A DNA stretch of 64,000 nt from Chitinimonas taiwanensis DSM 18899 (GCF_900119825.1 NZ_FPKR01000001.1:186001-250000); one strand, 5' to 3'. Counted from the stretch's first letter, positions 1 to 9,550 are shown. The notes: generated by a model from the letters alone, not told the origin. Numbers and translations are program-made.

Positions 1-437
1 TCGACAAGGAGTTCGTCCCGCTGGTCACCGTGGTACAGACCGGCACGGCGATCCGTTTCCCGAACAAGGACAATATCCGCCACAACATCTATTCCTTCTC
101 ACCGGCCAAGGTGTTCGACCTGAAGCTCTACTCGGGCACGCCAGCCGCCCCCATCGTGTTCGACAAGGCCGGCCAGGTAGTGCTCGGCTGCAATATCCAT
201 GACTGGATGGTCGCTTATCTGCTGGTGGTCGATACACCCTGGTTCGACAAAAGCGACGCCAAGGGCATGGCCAGCTTGGTGGGGCTGCCGGCCGGCGACT
301 ATCTGTTGCGCGTCTGGCATCCCTACCAGAGCACGGAAGCACCAGCTCAGAAGATCAAGGTTGGCAGCGGGGCGGAAAGCCGCTTTGTGTTCCGCCTGAA
401 ACTAGCCCCACCCAGCACAGGTACGCATGCGAAATGA
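1..437 (+). CDS. Cupredoxin-like protein ('methylamine utilization protein' type), 5' partial
   Basis: The reading frame is already open at base 3, so the N-terminus, presumably with the signal peptide, lies to the left of the window. The visible 144 residues form a small blue-copper-like beta-barrel. Four residues match type-1 copper ligands: a His in RHNIYSF near the start and the loop C-x2-H-x2-M in GCNIHDWM (about 195-215). Proteins of this family are periplasmic and are often labelled methylamine utilization proteins, though no amine dehydrogenase is nearby. The stop codon at 435-437 lies inside the start of the next gene, an 11-base overlap implying translational coupling with the GGDEF-EAL protein. 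It may therefore act as an extracytoplasmic partner of that enzyme; this is inference from gene order. Family call is fairly secure, function is not. Confidence 0.8.
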   Translation, partial: DKEFVPLVTVVQTGTAIRFPNKDNIRHNIYSFSPAKVFDLKLYSGTPAAPIVFDKAGQVVLGCNIHDWMVAYLLVVDTPWFDKSDAKGMASLVGLPAGDYLLRVWHPYQSTEAPAQKIKVGSGAESRFVFRLKLAPPSTGTHAK

Positions 438-2781
438 GTTCTGGCAGCGCAGCCGGCAAAGCCTGACGCTGCGCATCGTGGTTTTTTTCACCGCGCTGCT
501 TGCCCTGGTGCTCAGCGCGGCCTTTGCGCTGGTCAGCGCGGCCAATTTGCGTATCTCGCGCGATACGGTCGCCCATGAGCTCGATACCGGCGAGAAGGTA
601 TTCCGCCGCCTGCTCGAACAGAACGCCAGCAAGCTGACCCAGGGCGCCGGCGTGCTGGCCAGCGATTTTGGTCTGCGCGAGGCGATTGGCACCGGCGACA
701 CCGCCACGCTGCTGTCGGCCCTGCGCAACCACGGCAATCGCATCGGTGCGCAGATCGCCATGGTGTCCGGCCTGGACAACCGCCTGCTGGCCGACACGCT
801 GCACCCGGACCGCAGCGGCCAAGCCTATCCGTTTGCCCCGCTGCTGGCCGAAGCCGGCCAGCGTGGCAGCGCCAGCGGCATCGAGGTCATCGATGGCCGC
901 CTGTATCAGATCCTGGTCGTGCCGGTGCGCGCGCCGATCACGCTAGCCTGGATCACCATGGGCTTCGAGGTCGACGACCCGACCGCGGCCGACCTGCAGG
1001 CGCTGGCTGGCCTGCAAGTGTCCTTCCTGGTCCAGCAGCGCCCGGGCTGGCAGATTTACGCGTCCACGCTCGGCCCCGCCCAGCGCGCAGCACTTCAGAC
1101 GCAGCTGAGCGCGCTGCGTGCCGCCGGCCAGCTGACGCTGGCGCAGGAGGTCTACGCCACGCGGCGCATCCAGCTTGGCCATAGCGTGAAGGGGCCGGTG
1201 TACGCGCTGCTGGCCCGCTCGCTGGATGAGGCGATGGCACCCTTCTATGCGCTGCAGGGCACCCTGATCATCCTGGCCGGCTTTGCCCTGTTGGTCTGTC
1301 TGCTGGTGGGCATACGGCTGGCGCGACGCATTACTGGCCCGCTGCGCGCGCTGGCCCTGGTCGCCCAGCGCATCCGCGCGGGTGACTATCGCCAGGACAT
1401 CGCCATCCATGACGGCAGCGAGATCGGCCAGCTGGCTGGCAGCCTGGCACATATGCAGCAGGCGATTGCCGAGCGCGAGGCGGAGATCAGCAAGCTGGCC
1501 TTTCAGGACAGCCTGACCGGTCTGCCCAACCGCCTGCGCTTCAACCAGCGTCTGGACGAGGCCATCCTGCGTGCCGAGCAGGCACAGGGTCAGCTCAGCG
1601 TGCTGCTGATCGACCTCGACCGCTTCCAGCAGATCAACGACACGCTCGGCCATCCATATGGCGATCGCGTACTGGCCGAGGTGGGCCGGCGCCTGGCCGC
1701 CTGCGCACGGGCCGAAGACACGGTGGCACGCCTGTCCGGCGATGAGTTCGCCTTGCTGCTGCCCGGCATGTCGACCAGCGCCGTGCTGCAGAATATCGGC
1801 CGCATCAAACGGGTGTTCGACCAGCGCTTCGATCTGGATGGCCGCCCGCTCGATGTGCGCGCCAGCATCGGCGTGGTCGGCTATCCCGAACATGGTGATA
1901 ACGCAATCGAGCTGATGCGCTGTGCCGATATGGCCATGTATCGCGCCAAGCGTAGCGGCAGCGGGCATGCGCTGTACGACACCGGCATGCGTACCTTCCG
2001 CGAGGAACATCTGTCCCTGCTCGGCGATCTGCAGCAGGCGGTCGACAATAATGAGCTGATCCTCTACTACCAGCCCAAGGTCGCCATCAATGGCGCTGGC
2101 GGTGACGAGGCCGAGGCGCTGGTGCGCTGGATACACCCGCGCAAGGGCTTTATCCCGCCGGGCGAGTTCATCCCCTTCGCCGAGCAGACGGGCTATATCA
2201 AGGAGCTGACCCGCTGGGTGCTGGCGCGCGCCATCAAGCAGGCCGGCCAATGGCTGCGCGAGGGGCGTCCGGTTAAGGTATCGGTCAATCTGTCCACGCG
2301 CGACCTGCTCGACCCCGGCCTGCCGGCCACCGTGGCCAGCCTGATCGACCTGGCCAACCTACCGCCCGACTACCTATGCCTGGAAATCACCGAGAGCGGC
2401 TTCATGGATGAACCGGCCAAGGCGCTCGATGTGCTGCACAAGCTGCGCACGCTGGGCCTGTCGCTGGCTATCGACGACTACGGCACCGGTTACTCCTCGC
2501 TCGCCTATATCCGCCGCCTGCCGATCACCGAACTAAAGATAGACCGTGCTTTCGTGTTGGAACTCGCGCATAGCCAGGGCGATGCGCAGATCGTGCGCTC
2601 CACCATCGAGCTCGGACACCGGCTGGGGCTGAAGGTGGTGGCCGAGGGCGTGGAGGACCAGCCGGTGGTGGCCGTGCTGGCCGAAATGGGCTGCGACCGC
2701 ATCCAAGGCTATGTGTTTGGCAAGCCCATGCCGGCCGAGGCCTTTGACCAGTGGCGCAACGCGCGCCTGCAGTTGCAATAA
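427..2781 (+). CDS. Membrane HAMP-GGDEF-EAL cyclic-di-GMP signalling protein
   Basis: 784 residues. A transmembrane helix at about 15-40 and another at about 276-297 bracket an extracytoplasmic sensor of roughly 235 residues; HAMP follows at about 297-350, GGDEF at 356-520 and EAL from about 540. The cyclase signature reads SGDEF at about 438, so the first Gly is Ser; an inhibitory-site RxxD (RAED) sits five residues before it. The phosphodiesterase side looks complete: EAL at 563-565, DDYGTG at 683, KIDR and EGVE. The likely net activity is phosphodiesterase with a weak or regulatory cyclase domain; this is inference, since some SGDEF proteins remain active. It overlaps the upstream cupredoxin gene by 11 bases. 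ATG at 427 is the only start compatible with an intact first membrane helix. Confidence 0.93.
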   Translation: MRNEFWQRSRQSLTLRIVVFFTALLALVLSAAFALVSAANLRISRDTVAHELDTGEKVFRRLLEQNASKLTQGAGVLASDFGLREAIGTGDTATLLSALRNHGNRIGAQIAMVSGLDNRLLADTLHPDRSGQAYPFAPLLAEAGQRGSASGIEVIDGRLYQILVVPVRAPITLAWITMGFEVDDPTAADLQALAGLQVSFLVQQRPGWQIYASTLGPAQRAALQTQLSALRAAGQLTLAQEVYATRRIQLGHSVKGPVYALLARSLDEAMAPFYALQGTLIILAGFALLVCLLVGIRLARRITGPLRALALVAQRIRAGDYRQDIAIHDGSEIGQLAGSLAHMQQAIAEREAEISKLAFQDSLTGLPNRLRFNQRLDEAILRAEQAQGQLSVLLIDLDRFQQINDTLGHPYGDRVLAEVGRRLAACARAEDTVARLSGDEFALLLPGMSTSAVLQNIGRIKRVFDQRFDLDGRPLDVRASIGVVGYPEHGDNAIELMRCADMAMYRAKRSGSGHALYDTGMRTFREEHLSLLGDLQQAVDNNELILYYQPKVAINGAGGDEAEALVRWIHPRKGFIPPGEFIPFAEQTGYIKELTRWVLARAIKQAGQWLREGRPVKVSVNLSTRDLLDPGLPATVASLIDLANLPPDYLCLEITESGFMDEPAKALDVLHKLRTLGLSLAIDDYGTGYSSLAYIRRLPITELKIDRAFVLELAHSQGDAQIVRSTIELGHRLGLKVVAEGVEDQPVVAVLAEMGCDRIQGYVFGKPMPAEAFDQWRNARLQLQ

Positions 2782-2860
2782 AGCCGGTTTCGGTAAGCCC
2801 TAGCCGCGTGATCTAGGCTGCTTCTGCTAATCTTGCGCGGTTTTCCACGAGCACACTGCC

Positions 2861-4180
2861 ATGCCCGAGATCGGTTCCCCTGAGTTTGTCTTCTGGTTCC
2901 GCCAGGCCGCCCCCTATATCCACGCGTTTCGGGGCCGTACCTTCGTGGTCGCCTTCGGCGGCGACCTGATACGCGACGGCGATTTCGGGCCACTCGCGCA
3001 TGACCTGAACACCCTGGTCAGCCTGGGTGTGAACCTGGTGCTCGTGCATGGCGCACGCCCGCAGATCAATCAGCGCCTGGAGGAAGCCGGCCTGCCGCTG
3101 CAGCTGGAGCGCGGCGTGCGGGTCACCGAGCGCGACGCGATCATTCCGGTGCTGCAGGCCATCGGCCAGGTGCGCTTCGAGATCGAGGCTGGCCTATCCA
3201 TGGGCCTGGCCAACTCGCCGATGGCGAATGCCGATATCCGCGTGGCCGGCGGCAACTTCGTCACCGCCCAGCCCATGGGCGTGCGCGAGGGTGAGGACAT
3301 GCAGTACACGGGCGAGGTACGCAAGCTGGACGTGGCCGCCATGCGCGACCGTCTGGAATTCGGCGAAACCATCCTGCTTTCGCCGGTCGGCTACTCGCCC
3401 ACCGGCGAAGCGTTCAACCTGACCCTGGAAGACGTGGCCACTACGGCCGCCGTGGCCCTGCAGGCCGACAAGCTGATCTTCCTGCTCGACCAGCCCGGTG
3501 TGGTGGACGAGCAGGGCGAGCTGGTGAATGAGCTGACCGCGGCGGAAGCCGAGGCCTATATACCGAGCGAGCGCAGTACCAGCAGCGATCTGGATTTCTA
3601 CCTGCCCTGCTGCATACGCGCAGTACGCCATGGCGTGAAGCGTGCGCACCTGATCTCACGCCATATGGACGGCGCGATGCTGACCGAGCTGTTCACCCAC
3701 GAGGGCATCGGCACCATGATCTCGCGCGAGCCGCTCGAGACCCTGCGCCGCGCCATCATCGACGATATCGGCGGCATCCTGGCGCTGATCGAACCGCTGG
3801 AAGAGCAGGGCGTGCTGGTCAAGCGCTCGCGCGAACTGCTCGAGCGCGAGATCGAGCGCTTCGCCGTGCTCGAACACGACCGCAAGATCATCGGCTGCGT
3901 GTCGCTGCATACCTTTGAAGAGGGCGAGATTGCCGAGCTGGCCGGCCTCGCTGTCCACCCCGACTACCGCGATGGCGGCCGCGGCGAGCAGCTGCTCAAG
4001 CATGTGGAACGCGAGGCGCGCCGGCTGAATATCCGCAAGTTGTTCGTTCTTACCACACGTACCGCGCACTGGTTCGTCGAGCGTGGCTTTGCGCCAGCCG
4101 AGGTCGATATACTCCCGATGAAGAAGAAAGAGCTATACAACTGGCAGCGGCGTTCGAAAGTGTTTATCAAGACACTGTAA
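2861..4180 (+). CDS. argA: Amino-acid N-acetyltransferase (N-acetylglutamate synthase)
   Basis: 439 residues, the usual length for ArgA. It makes N-acetylglutamate from glutamate and acetyl-CoA, the first committed step of arginine synthesis, in the cytoplasm. The N-terminal amino-acid-kinase-like domain (about 25-280, with VAFGGDLI and LVHGARPQI) binds arginine as feedback inhibitor in this family. A GNAT acetyltransferase domain occupies about 290-430, with the acetyl-CoA loop around DYRDGGRGEQLL. It starts with ATG 80 bases after the GGDEF-EAL gene and is followed by another GGDEF-EAL gene after 81 bases. It may share transcription with them but has no obvious functional link. Identification is secure. 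Confidence 0.96.
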   Translation: MPEIGSPEFVFWFRQAAPYIHAFRGRTFVVAFGGDLIRDGDFGPLAHDLNTLVSLGVNLVLVHGARPQINQRLEEAGLPLQLERGVRVTERDAIIPVLQAIGQVRFEIEAGLSMGLANSPMANADIRVAGGNFVTAQPMGVREGEDMQYTGEVRKLDVAAMRDRLEFGETILLSPVGYSPTGEAFNLTLEDVATTAAVALQADKLIFLLDQPGVVDEQGELVNELTAAEAEAYIPSERSTSSDLDFYLPCCIRAVRHGVKRAHLISRHMDGAMLTELFTHEGIGTMISREPLETLRRAIIDDIGGILALIEPLEEQGVLVKRSRELLEREIERFAVLEHDRKIIGCVSLHTFEEGEIAELAGLAVHPDYRDGGRGEQLLKHVEREARRLNIRKLFVLTTRTAHWFVERGFAPAEVDILPMKKKELYNWQRRSKVFIKTL

Positions 4181-4261
4181 ACAGCCGGTAGCCAGCGCGC
4201 GTCACCCTCGCATCCGTCAAACACGTCGCCCACAACGCTCACGTCGCATGAAAGCTGATTG

Positions 4262-7105
4262 ATGCAGGTTCCCTTCTTCCGCACGCTACGTGCCCGACTG
4301 ATCCTGGCCATCCTGGTCGTCCAGTCGCTCGTGCTCGCGGTCTTGCTGGCCAATGTCAATCGCGTCTGGTCCGATATGGTGCTGCGCGCCACCGAGGTGC
4401 GCGTGGAGGAGCTGGCCCGGCTGCTGAACGCGGCACTGGCGCCGCCCATGGCCTCGCTCGACTATGCACCGGCCGCCGAGCTGCTGGACAGCATGCGTAC
4501 ACCGGAAGGCATCGACTACCTGGTGCTGTTCGACCGCCAGGGCAAGGTGGTGGCGGCGCGCGGCTGGGATGTGGGCACCGCACTGCCGCCGCCCGATCAA
4601 TTCAGCACGCTGAGCGGCAGCGGCAATATCCCCCCGGTCGTGCATGCCAGCAGCGAGATCAAGCTGGCCGGCCAGCAATATGGTCTGCTGCGCTTTGGTG
4701 TGTCCACCGAGCTGCTGGGCGAATCGGCCGACCGCATCCTCTGGCAAAGCGCCACCGTCATTGCCACCGGCGCCGGTGTTTCGGCCTTGGTGCTGGCCCT
4801 GCTCGGCTTCTGGCTGACCCGCCGCCTGTACCGACTGATGGATGCGGCCGACCAACCCGGCCAGAACGGCCTGCCGCAGCTGATTGCCATCGATGGCGAG
4901 GATGAGGTCAGCGCGCTGGCTGAGCGCTTCAACCAGATGTCGACCGGCATCCAAGAGCGGCTGGATGCACTGAAGAAGAATGAAGAGAAATTCCTCGCCA
5001 TCGCCGACTACACCTATGGGGTCGAGCTGTGGCTGAACCCGGCGGGCGAGCTGGTATGGGTGAATGCCTCGGTGACGCGGCTGACCGGCTATACGGTCAA
5101 GGAATGCATGGAGATGCGCTACTTCCCGCTGCCCCTGGCCACGCTGGACGAACGCGGTCGCGTCTCGGACACGCTCAAGCAGGCATTGGGCGGCACGGCC
5201 GGGCAGGATTTCGAATTCCGCGCCATGCGCCGCGATGGCAAGACCTTCTGGGCTGCCATGAGCTGGCAGCCGATCTACGATGGCAGCGCGAACTACCTCG
5301 GCATCCGCGCCTCAGTGCAGGACAATAGCCAGCTGAAGGAAGACCGGCTGGCCATGAAGCGCGCGGTATACGAGCTGCAGCAGTCGCAGGCGCTCAATCA
5401 AACCTATCTGGCGCGCGCTGAGAGCGAGCGTTCACGCCTGAGCGCGCTACTTTCAGCCATGCGCTTCGGCGTGCTGTTTGTGGATACCGACAATCTGGTG
5501 GTGTTCCACAACCCGGCCTTCCGCTCGCTCTGGCTGATTGACGACAGCACGCTCATCGTCGGCAAGCCAATCGGCCAGGTGCTGCAGAGCGCACTGAACC
5601 GCCCGGCCGCTTATGACTTCGCCACCCTGCTGGAAGCCAGCGAGAGCATGGCGGCCATGGATGTCTACCCGGGCGACCTGACCATGAACGATGGGCGCAT
5701 CGTCACCCAGCACTGCTATACGGTGCGCGATGAGCAGGCCTATATCACCGGCCGGCTATGGGTGTACGAAGACGTGACCCAGGAGCACTTCCTGAATGAG
5801 CGCATGGTCTTCCTGGCCGAGCGCGATGCGCTGACCGGCCTGCATAACCGCCATGCCTTCCAGGAACAGCTCGAGCGCATGCTGGCCGAAGCCGAGCGCA
5901 ACCAGGAAAACCTGGCCGTGCTGTATTTCGACCTGGATGAGTTCAAATATGTGAACGACACCTTTGGTCATGGTGTCGGCGATGATCTACTCAAGCGAGT
6001 GGCCGAGGAAATCTCCGGCCAGGTACGCCGCAACGAGTTCTTTGCCCGCCAGGGCGGCGATGAATTCGCCATCCTGGTGCCCAACTGCAATGAGACCGAT
6101 ATCAACTACCTGGCCACCCGCATCGTCGCCACGGTGGCCGGCATTCAGTTCAATGTGGATGGCCAGCCGCTGCGCCTGTCGTCCAGCCTCGGGGTGGCCA
6201 TGTACCCGCTGCATGCGGAAAGCGCCGAAGACCTGGTCGCCCATGCCGACACCGCCATGTACCAGGCCAAATCGGCCGGCAAGGCGACCTGGCGCATGTA
6301 TCAGGCCGAGCGCGATGCCAGCCGTGAGATGGTCAACCGGCTGACCTGGAACGAGCGCATTCAACAGGCGCTGGAGAACGACGGCCTGGTGTTGTACTTC
6401 CAGGGCATCTACGAGGCGGCCACGCGTGAAGTTGCGCACCTGGAAGCGCTGGTGCGCATGAAGGACCCGAACAATCCAGGCCAGATCATTCCGCCCGGCC
6501 ACTTCATTCCGCACGCCGAAAAGAGCGGCAAGATCCTCGATATCGACCGCTGGGTGATACGCAAAGCGATCAGCATGCTGGCCGAGCACCCGAGCATGCC
6601 CTCGGTGGCGGTCAATATCTCCGGGCGCAGCTTCGACGAGACCAGCCTGCCTGAGTACATCCGCACCCAGCTAGAGGAAGCCCATGTGGAGCCAGCGCGC
6701 CTGATGGTGGAGCTGACCGAAACCGCGGCGGTATCGGATATGCGCGACGCGCAGCGCTTTATCGAGGCGCTACGCAATACCGGCTGTACGGTCTGCCTGG
6801 ACGACTTCGGCGCCGGCTTCTCGTCGTTTGCCTATCTCAAGCATCTGAAAGCCCATGTGCTGAAGATAGACGGGCTGTTTATCCGCGATCTGCCGCGCGA
6901 CCACGATAGCCAGATCTTCGTGAAGGGCATGGCCTCGATCGCGCGCGATATGGGTAAGCAGACGGTAGCCGAGTTCGTGGAGGACGAGGAAACCCTGCGC
7001 ATGCTGGTCGAATTCGGCGTGGACATGGTGCAGGGCTACTACCTCGATAAGCCCAGCCCCGATCACCCGGCCATCCACGGTCTAATGCGCAGCAGCCACG
7101 CCTAG
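4262..7105 (+). CDS. HAMP-PAS-PAS-GGDEF-EAL cyclic-di-GMP signalling protein
   Basis: 947 residues from the ATG at 4262; an in-frame TTG one codon earlier (4259) is possible. A transmembrane helix at about 10-30, an extracytoplasmic segment and a second helix at about 160-185 precede HAMP (about 187-240), PAS (about 240-360) and a second PAS (about 394-500). GGDEF is intact (GGDEF at 598-602), but the inhibitory site upstream reads RRNE rather than RxxD, so product inhibition may be lost. The EAL domain carries EAL at 728-730, DDFGAG at 847, KIDG in place of KIDR and FVEDEE in place of the usual EGVE. Both active sites could work in principle; which dominates cannot be read from sequence. Its stop codon lies inside a palindrome shared with the convergent gene. 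Confidence 0.93.
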   Translation: MQVPFFRTLRARLILAILVVQSLVLAVLLANVNRVWSDMVLRATEVRVEELARLLNAALAPPMASLDYAPAAELLDSMRTPEGIDYLVLFDRQGKVVAARGWDVGTALPPPDQFSTLSGSGNIPPVVHASSEIKLAGQQYGLLRFGVSTELLGESADRILWQSATVIATGAGVSALVLALLGFWLTRRLYRLMDAADQPGQNGLPQLIAIDGEDEVSALAERFNQMSTGIQERLDALKKNEEKFLAIADYTYGVELWLNPAGELVWVNASVTRLTGYTVKECMEMRYFPLPLATLDERGRVSDTLKQALGGTAGQDFEFRAMRRDGKTFWAAMSWQPIYDGSANYLGIRASVQDNSQLKEDRLAMKRAVYELQQSQALNQTYLARAESERSRLSALLSAMRFGVLFVDTDNLVVFHNPAFRSLWLIDDSTLIVGKPIGQVLQSALNRPAAYDFATLLEASESMAAMDVYPGDLTMNDGRIVTQHCYTVRDEQAYITGRLWVYEDVTQEHFLNERMVFLAERDALTGLHNRHAFQEQLERMLAEAERNQENLAVLYFDLDEFKYVNDTFGHGVGDDLLKRVAEEISGQVRRNEFFARQGGDEFAILVPNCNETDINYLATRIVATVAGIQFNVDGQPLRLSSSLGVAMYPLHAESAEDLVAHADTAMYQAKSAGKATWRMYQAERDASREMVNRLTWNERIQQALENDGLVLYFQGIYEAATREVAHLEALVRMKDPNNPGQIIPPGHFIPHAEKSGKILDIDRWVIRKAISMLAEHPSMPSVAVNISGRSFDETSLPEYIRTQLEEAHVEPARLMVELTETAAVSDMRDAQRFIEALRNTGCTVCLDDFGAGFSSFAYLKHLKAHVLKIDGLFIRDLPRDHDSQIFVKGMASIARDMGKQTVAEFVEDEETLRMLVEFGVDMVQGYYLDKPSPDHPAIHGLMRSSHA

Positions 7106-7120
7106 CCCGGACCGGGCTAG
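7102..7120. terminator. Palindrome spanning both stop codons of convergent genes
   Basis: A perfect 9-bp inverted repeat (arms 7102-7110 and 7112-7120, one-base loop) covers the TAG of the upstream plus-strand gene and the TAG of the minus-strand gene ending at 7117. There is no T-run on either side, so it may be a weak bidirectional terminator or an mRNA 3'-end protecting hairpin. Confidence 0.4.
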
Positions 7121-8496
7121 ACCACTTCCTCCGCCCACAGCATGGCTTCGATTTGGGCGCGGTTCGCGTCATTGCGGCTGACACCGGCCGCCACGAACAG
7201 AGCCGGCTCATCGGGCAGCTCACCATGCTCGCAGGCCAGCGCCAGATCCAGCAGGGCACCGAAGGGGCCACTGCGATTGAGCAAGGCCTGGCTGACCGGC
7301 TCAGGCAGACTCAGCTTGTCGAGCAGCTTGGCCATGGGCTGGCGCAACAGCGCTTCCAGCATCGAAAACATGCCGGTGGTGAACAGCAGATCGAGTTCGG
7401 CACGCTTGAACTGCTTGGCGCCCAGGTTCTCCATCATGCGTGCCCGGATCAGGGCCATCTCCAACAGCACGGCCTGATCGCCTTCCAGGCGTTCATGGCT
7501 GAACAGCAGCAGAGTCAGCCAGCGATACAGCTGCTTGTTGCCGAGCACGATCATGGCGCGGTCCAGGCTATCGACCTTGGTCATCAAGCCGGCGGCCGGC
7601 GAGTTCACATAGCGCAAGAGCTTGAAGCTCAGCATGGGGTCGTACTTCATGGCCTGGGCAATCACCGCCGGTTCGGCATCGGCACGCACCAGATTCAAGA
7701 CTTCCAAAAGGCGCAGATAGCTGGCGTCGACCGCATCGGCGTCCGACAACTCCTTGCGGCGCAGATAGCTGCCCTGCAGGAACTGCACCGGCAGTTGGCG
7801 ACAGACCTGCAACTCCTCGAAGAAGTGGATATCGGCCACCACGATGGCCGATTCGGGTGCCGCCATGGTCAGCGCGGCCACGCTGCGCGCCATCTCGGTC
7901 ACATCGCGCTGGGCAATCGACAGCTTCAGGTAGTCGGCCAGTGGAAACAGCGGCTGCAGCGCCGGGGTAAGCGGGAAGTTATCGAAGCCAAGCTGGAAGC
8001 CCTGTTCCTTAAGCTCCTGCAACAGCGGCTGGCGCGAGGCTGGGTCGGCAAAGAATTCCTCGTTGTAGATCAGCATCAGTACAAAGCGCCCTTGCGGCAG
8101 CTTGCGTAGCAAGGGGCTGTCCAAGGCCCAGACCGAGACCTCGAGCACGATGCGCTTCTTGCCGAAGGCTTTGGTAGCCTCCTCGGCCAGGAAGTTACGC
8201 AGCAGCACCTCGTCATACAGACGCCAGACCGAATCGGCCATCTTGGACTTACGCCGCAATACGCTCTCGCGCAGACGGAAGTTGTAGCCCATCACCTGCA
8301 GATCACGGTCGAGCATGATCTCGCGTTGCAGCATGGTCTCGACAGGTGCCCCGGCCACGAAGCCGGCCTGGCCGGGCGCGGCGCCCAGCGCGACATGGCC
8401 GCTGCTGGCCTGGCTGGCCGTACTGGTTGGCGCAGGTTGGGGAGGGGTGGTGGGCGACGCCGCTTCGCCGAAGAGCTTCTTGATGAGCCCAAACAT
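7117..8496 (-). CDS. EAL-HDOD (YuxH-class) signalling protein
   Basis: 459 residues, cytoplasmic. A Pro/Ala/Ser-rich linker (about 10-45) leads to an EAL-like domain (about 50-245) and a HDOD domain (about 255-450). The EAL domain is degenerate: the catalytic EAL tripeptide is absent (YNFRL at that position), and the DDFG-type motif reads FDNFPL, so phosphodiesterase activity is unlikely. Proteins of this two-domain class act as regulatory scaffolds, and some bind c-di-GMP. The start codon lies three bases from a long imperfect hairpin (8499-8564) and has no clear Shine-Dalgarno sequence. It lies downstream of purC on the same strand with a 96-base gap. Confidence 0.88.
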   Translation of the reverse strand: MFGLIKKLFGEAASPTTPPQPAPTSTASQASSGHVALGAAPGQAGFVAGAPVETMLQREIMLDRDLQVMGYNFRLRESVLRRKSKMADSVWRLYDEVLLRNFLAEEATKAFGKKRIVLEVSVWALDSPLLRKLPQGRFVLMLIYNEEFFADPASRQPLLQELKEQGFQLGFDNFPLTPALQPLFPLADYLKLSIAQRDVTEMARSVAALTMAAPESAIVVADIHFFEELQVCRQLPVQFLQGSYLRRKELSDADAVDASYLRLLEVLNLVRADAEPAVIAQAMKYDPMLSFKLLRYVNSPAAGLMTKVDSLDRAMIVLGNKQLYRWLTLLLFSHERLEGDQAVLLEMALIRARMMENLGAKQFKRAELDLLFTTGMFSMLEALLRQPMAKLLDKLSLPEPVSQALLNRSGPFGALLDLALACEHGELPDEPALFVAAGVSRNDANRAQIEAMLWAEEVV

Positions 8497-8498
8497 AA

Positions 8499-8564
8499 AG
8501 GCCTGCCGTTTCTGTCTAATGGCTGCAAATGTGCAGCGCCATTATAGGCAGAAACCGCAGGCCT
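8499..8564 (-). promoter_or_regulatory. Long imperfect hairpin upstream of the EAL-HDOD start
   Basis: The arms 8499-8527 and 8532-8564 are complementary over nearly 30 bases with two short bulges and two mismatches, around an AATG loop. On the minus strand the stem ends two bases before the start codon at 8496, so the translation start region would be adjacent to or inside a stable RNA structure. It could be the purC terminator (TTTATGTTT follows) or a translational control element. Confidence 0.5.
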
Positions 8565-8592
8565 CAAGCCGGGGTCGCTGGGGCTGAAACGC

Positions 8593-9471
8593 TTAGCCGG
8601 TCAGCTTTTCCAGCGCTTCACGGTACTTGGCGGCGGTCTTCTCGGCCACCTCAAGCGGCAGGGCTGGCGCGGGCGGTGTCTTGTTCCAGCCGGTGGTTTC
8701 CAGCCAGTCGCGCACGAACTGCTTGTCGTAGCTGGGCGGATTGCTGCCCGGCTGGTATTGGTCGGCCGGCCAGAAGCGGCTCGAATCGGGTGTCAGCGCC
8801 TCGTCCATCAGGCATAGCGTGCCGTCTTCATCCAAGCCGAATTCGAACTTGGTATCGGCGATGATGATGCCGCGTGTGGCGGCGTATTCCGAGGCGGCCA
8901 GATACAGCTTGATCGCGGTATCGCGCACCTTGGCGGCCAGTTCAGCGCCGATCAAATCGCAAGTCTGCGCAAACGAGATCGGCTCGTCATGGTCGCCCAC
9001 CGCCGCCTTGGTGGATGGGGTGAAGATCGGTTCGGGCAGCTTCTGCGCTTCCACCAGGCCAGCCGGCAGGGTGATGCCGCTGACGGCGCCAGTGGCCTTG
9101 TAGTCCTTCCAGCCGCCGCCCACGATATAGCCGCGCACCACGGCTTCCACCGGCACCGGTTTCAGGCGCTTGACCACGACTGCACGGCCTTCCACCTGCG
9201 GGCGGTCTTCGGCGCTGACCACGTCCTCGGCCTGCTCGCCGGTGAAGTGACTGGGTACCAGATCCTTGAGCTTGTCGAACCAGAAATTGGAAATCGCAGT
9301 CAGGATCTTGCCCTTGGCCGGGATCGGTTCGTTCAGGATCACATCGAAGGCGGACAGTCGATCGGTCGCGATCATCAGCATGCGCTTGTCGTCGATCTCG
9401 TACAGATCGCGCACCTTGCCGCTGTAGATCTTCTTCAGGCTGTTCAGATTGGTGGTGGTCAGGCCGTCCAT
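8593..9471 (-). CDS. purC: Phosphoribosylaminoimidazole-succinocarboxamide synthase (SAICAR synthetase)
   Basis: 292 residues from the ATG at 9471; the frame stays open upstream but that part has no family similarity. It condenses CAIR with aspartate using ATP, the step after PurE/PurK in purine synthesis. Family hallmarks seen are [14 protein letters not shown] near the N-terminus, the ATP-binding and substrate region [17 protein letters not shown], and [13 protein letters not shown] in the C-terminal half. The length fits the long bacterial/yeast-like PurC rather than the 237-residue enteric form. It is the last purine gene of the minus-strand purE-purK-purC run, 79 bases behind purK. Confidence 0.97.
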   Translation of the reverse strand: MDGLTTTNLNSLKKIYSGKVRDLYEIDDKRMLMIATDRLSAFDVILNEPIPAKGKILTAISNFWFDKLKDLVPSHFTGEQAEDVVSAEDRPQVEGRAVVVKRLKPVPVEAVVRGYIVGGGWKDYKATGAVSGITLPAGLVEAQKLPEPIFTPSTKAAVGDHDEPISFAQTCDLIGAELAAKVRDTAIKLYLAASEYAATRGIIIADTKFEFGLDEDGTLCLMDEALTPDSSRFWPADQYQPGSNPPSYDKQFVRDWLETTGWNKTPPAPALPLEVAEKTAAKYREALEKLTG

Positions 9472-9550
9472 GGCATGTTTCCCGTCAGTCGGGCCGGACC
9501 CGACGCAATTGCAAAAGCCCGCCCCAGGGGGGCCGGCATGATTCGTGGTG

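Noticed and set aside
943-2250. 435-codon minus-strand frame inside the first GGDEF-EAL gene
   Set aside because: Shadow of the reverse frame of a GC-rich gene; Leu/Ala/Gln-rich without features.
9472-9550. purC attenuator
   Set aside because: Two GC-rich inverted repeats exist but without competing structures or a T-run.
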